5,244 nucleotides of DNA from contig JADFFP010000114.1 in the NCBI GenBank assembly GCA_022568115.1, forward strand, positions 1 to 5,244, read 5' to 3'. Positions 4,830 to 5,244 of the stretch are shown here, one piece after another. Within the stretch, counting starts at the first letter, position 1; every line of letters starts with the position of its first letter. A program made the translations under genes and the position numbers. This stretch comes from Pseudomonadota bacterium. Its GTDB lineage: Bacteria; Pseudomonadota; Alphaproteobacteria; Sphingomonadales; SMXR01. Under the pieces are notes generated by a model. The model was not told the origin of the DNA and did no database searches. It saw only the letters and a program-made list of their open reading frames with translations.

Positions 4830-5244
4830 TCAATAAGCCCTGTTGACGCAAAAATCGACAATCCCGAGCAGGGCGGATTTGGCCTCGGAGCCGGGGAAGA
4901 GCGCCAGCGCGTCGCGCGCTTTTGCGCCGAAGTGGCGGGCGCGGTCAACGGTTTCGCTTAAGGTGTTGTGTTTGTTAAGACAGGCCATCGCCCGGACCAG
5001 GTCCTGATCTTTGGGATGCTCCCCCTCCATCACCCGTTTCCAAAAGGTGCGCTCGGCCTTGCCGCCGCGATTGTAGGCCAGGATAATCGGCAGGGTGATC
5101 TTGCCTTCCCGGAAATCGTCACCGACGGTCTTGCCGAAAACCGCCTCCTTGGCCGAATAATCCAGCGCGTCATCGATCAGCTGAAAGGCGATGCCGAGGT
5201 TCTTGCCAAAGGAACGCAACGCCCGCTCCTCTTTCGCCGGCCGC
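4830..5244 (-). CDS. Trans-polyprenyl diphosphate synthase, C-terminal part (5' end beyond window)
   Basis: This is the last 138 residues of a prenyltransferase that makes long-chain polyprenyl diphosphate, usually the side chain of ubiquinone or menaquinone. The frame is open from the right edge; the first visible residues read RPAKEERALRSFGKNLG. The second aspartate-rich motif is clear in GIAFQLIDDALDY (DDxxD), and GKTVGDDFREGKITLPIILAY follows, both hallmarks of the family and binding isopentenyl diphosphate or Mg2+-bound substrate. The first DDxxD lies outside the window. The C-terminal region ends …LLGIVDFCVNRAY and TGA at 4832-4830, a normal family end. Octaprenyl (ispB) or decaprenyl chain length cannot be told from this part, so I give no symbol. 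The next gene on the strand is tRNA-Pro with its own promoter. Confidence 0.93.
   Translation of the reverse strand, partial: RPAKEERALRSFGKNLGIAFQLIDDALDYSAKEAVFGKTVGDDFREGKITLPIILAYNRGGKAERTFWKRVMEGEHPKDQDLVRAMACLNKHNTLSETVDRARHFGAKARDALALFPGSEAKSALLGIVDFCVNRAY

Noticed and set aside
4824..4874. GCCCTG (4837-4842) and CAGGGC (4869-4874) followed by T6 on the minus strand, as a terminator of the prenyl synthase gene
   Set aside because: The stem has only 6 bp around a 26-base loop and the T run begins seven bases later; too weak to call.

Overview
The window looks like chromosome of a moderately GC-rich Gram-negative bacterium. Pseudomonadota, perhaps Alphaproteobacteria, is my best guess. 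It rests on the gene set (a polyprenyl diphosphate synthase beside a CCA-encoding tRNA-Pro, a CpaF-type helical domain, ModA, NadA and DoxX-type proteins), Shine-Dalgarno-led starts and sigma70-like promoters. It is an inference and not a proof.

Layout from left to right. Positions 1-881 (minus) hold nadA, quinolinate synthase, cut by the left edge and carrying an apparent -1 frameshift at an A7 run (75-81) just before the last Fe-S cysteine. Positions 883-1710 (minus) hold a ModA-like periplasmic binding protein whose stop codon is one base from the nadA start, so the two look translationally coupled. Positions 1898-2788 (minus) hold an eight-helix membrane protein that reads as two DoxX-like modules in tandem. 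Positions 2866-3870 (minus) hold a secreted DUF547-type protein. Positions 3871-4190 are AT-rich and intergenic, with a tandem 18-bp repeat, a perfect 10-bp palindrome and a promoter for the only plus-strand gene. That gene, 4191-4496, encodes a 101-residue protein resembling the N-terminal helical domain of CpaF/TadA secretion ATPases without the ATPase. Positions 4497-4680 are non-coding and rich in inverted repeats. A tRNA-Pro (anticodon CGG) lies at 4681-4757 (minus) with a good promoter at 4782-4810. The 3' part of a trans-polyprenyl diphosphate synthase gene fills 4830-5244 (minus) and runs off the right edge.

Functionally this is mostly core metabolism (NAD and quinone side-chain biosynthesis, a tRNA) with accessory or envelope genes between. 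I see no complete multi-gene defence or mobile system. The features most worth following are the frameshift at a slippery A7 in nadA, the orphan ModA with a changed ligand pocket and mosaic base composition, the orphan CpaF-N protein, and the palindromic element beside tRNA-Pro.
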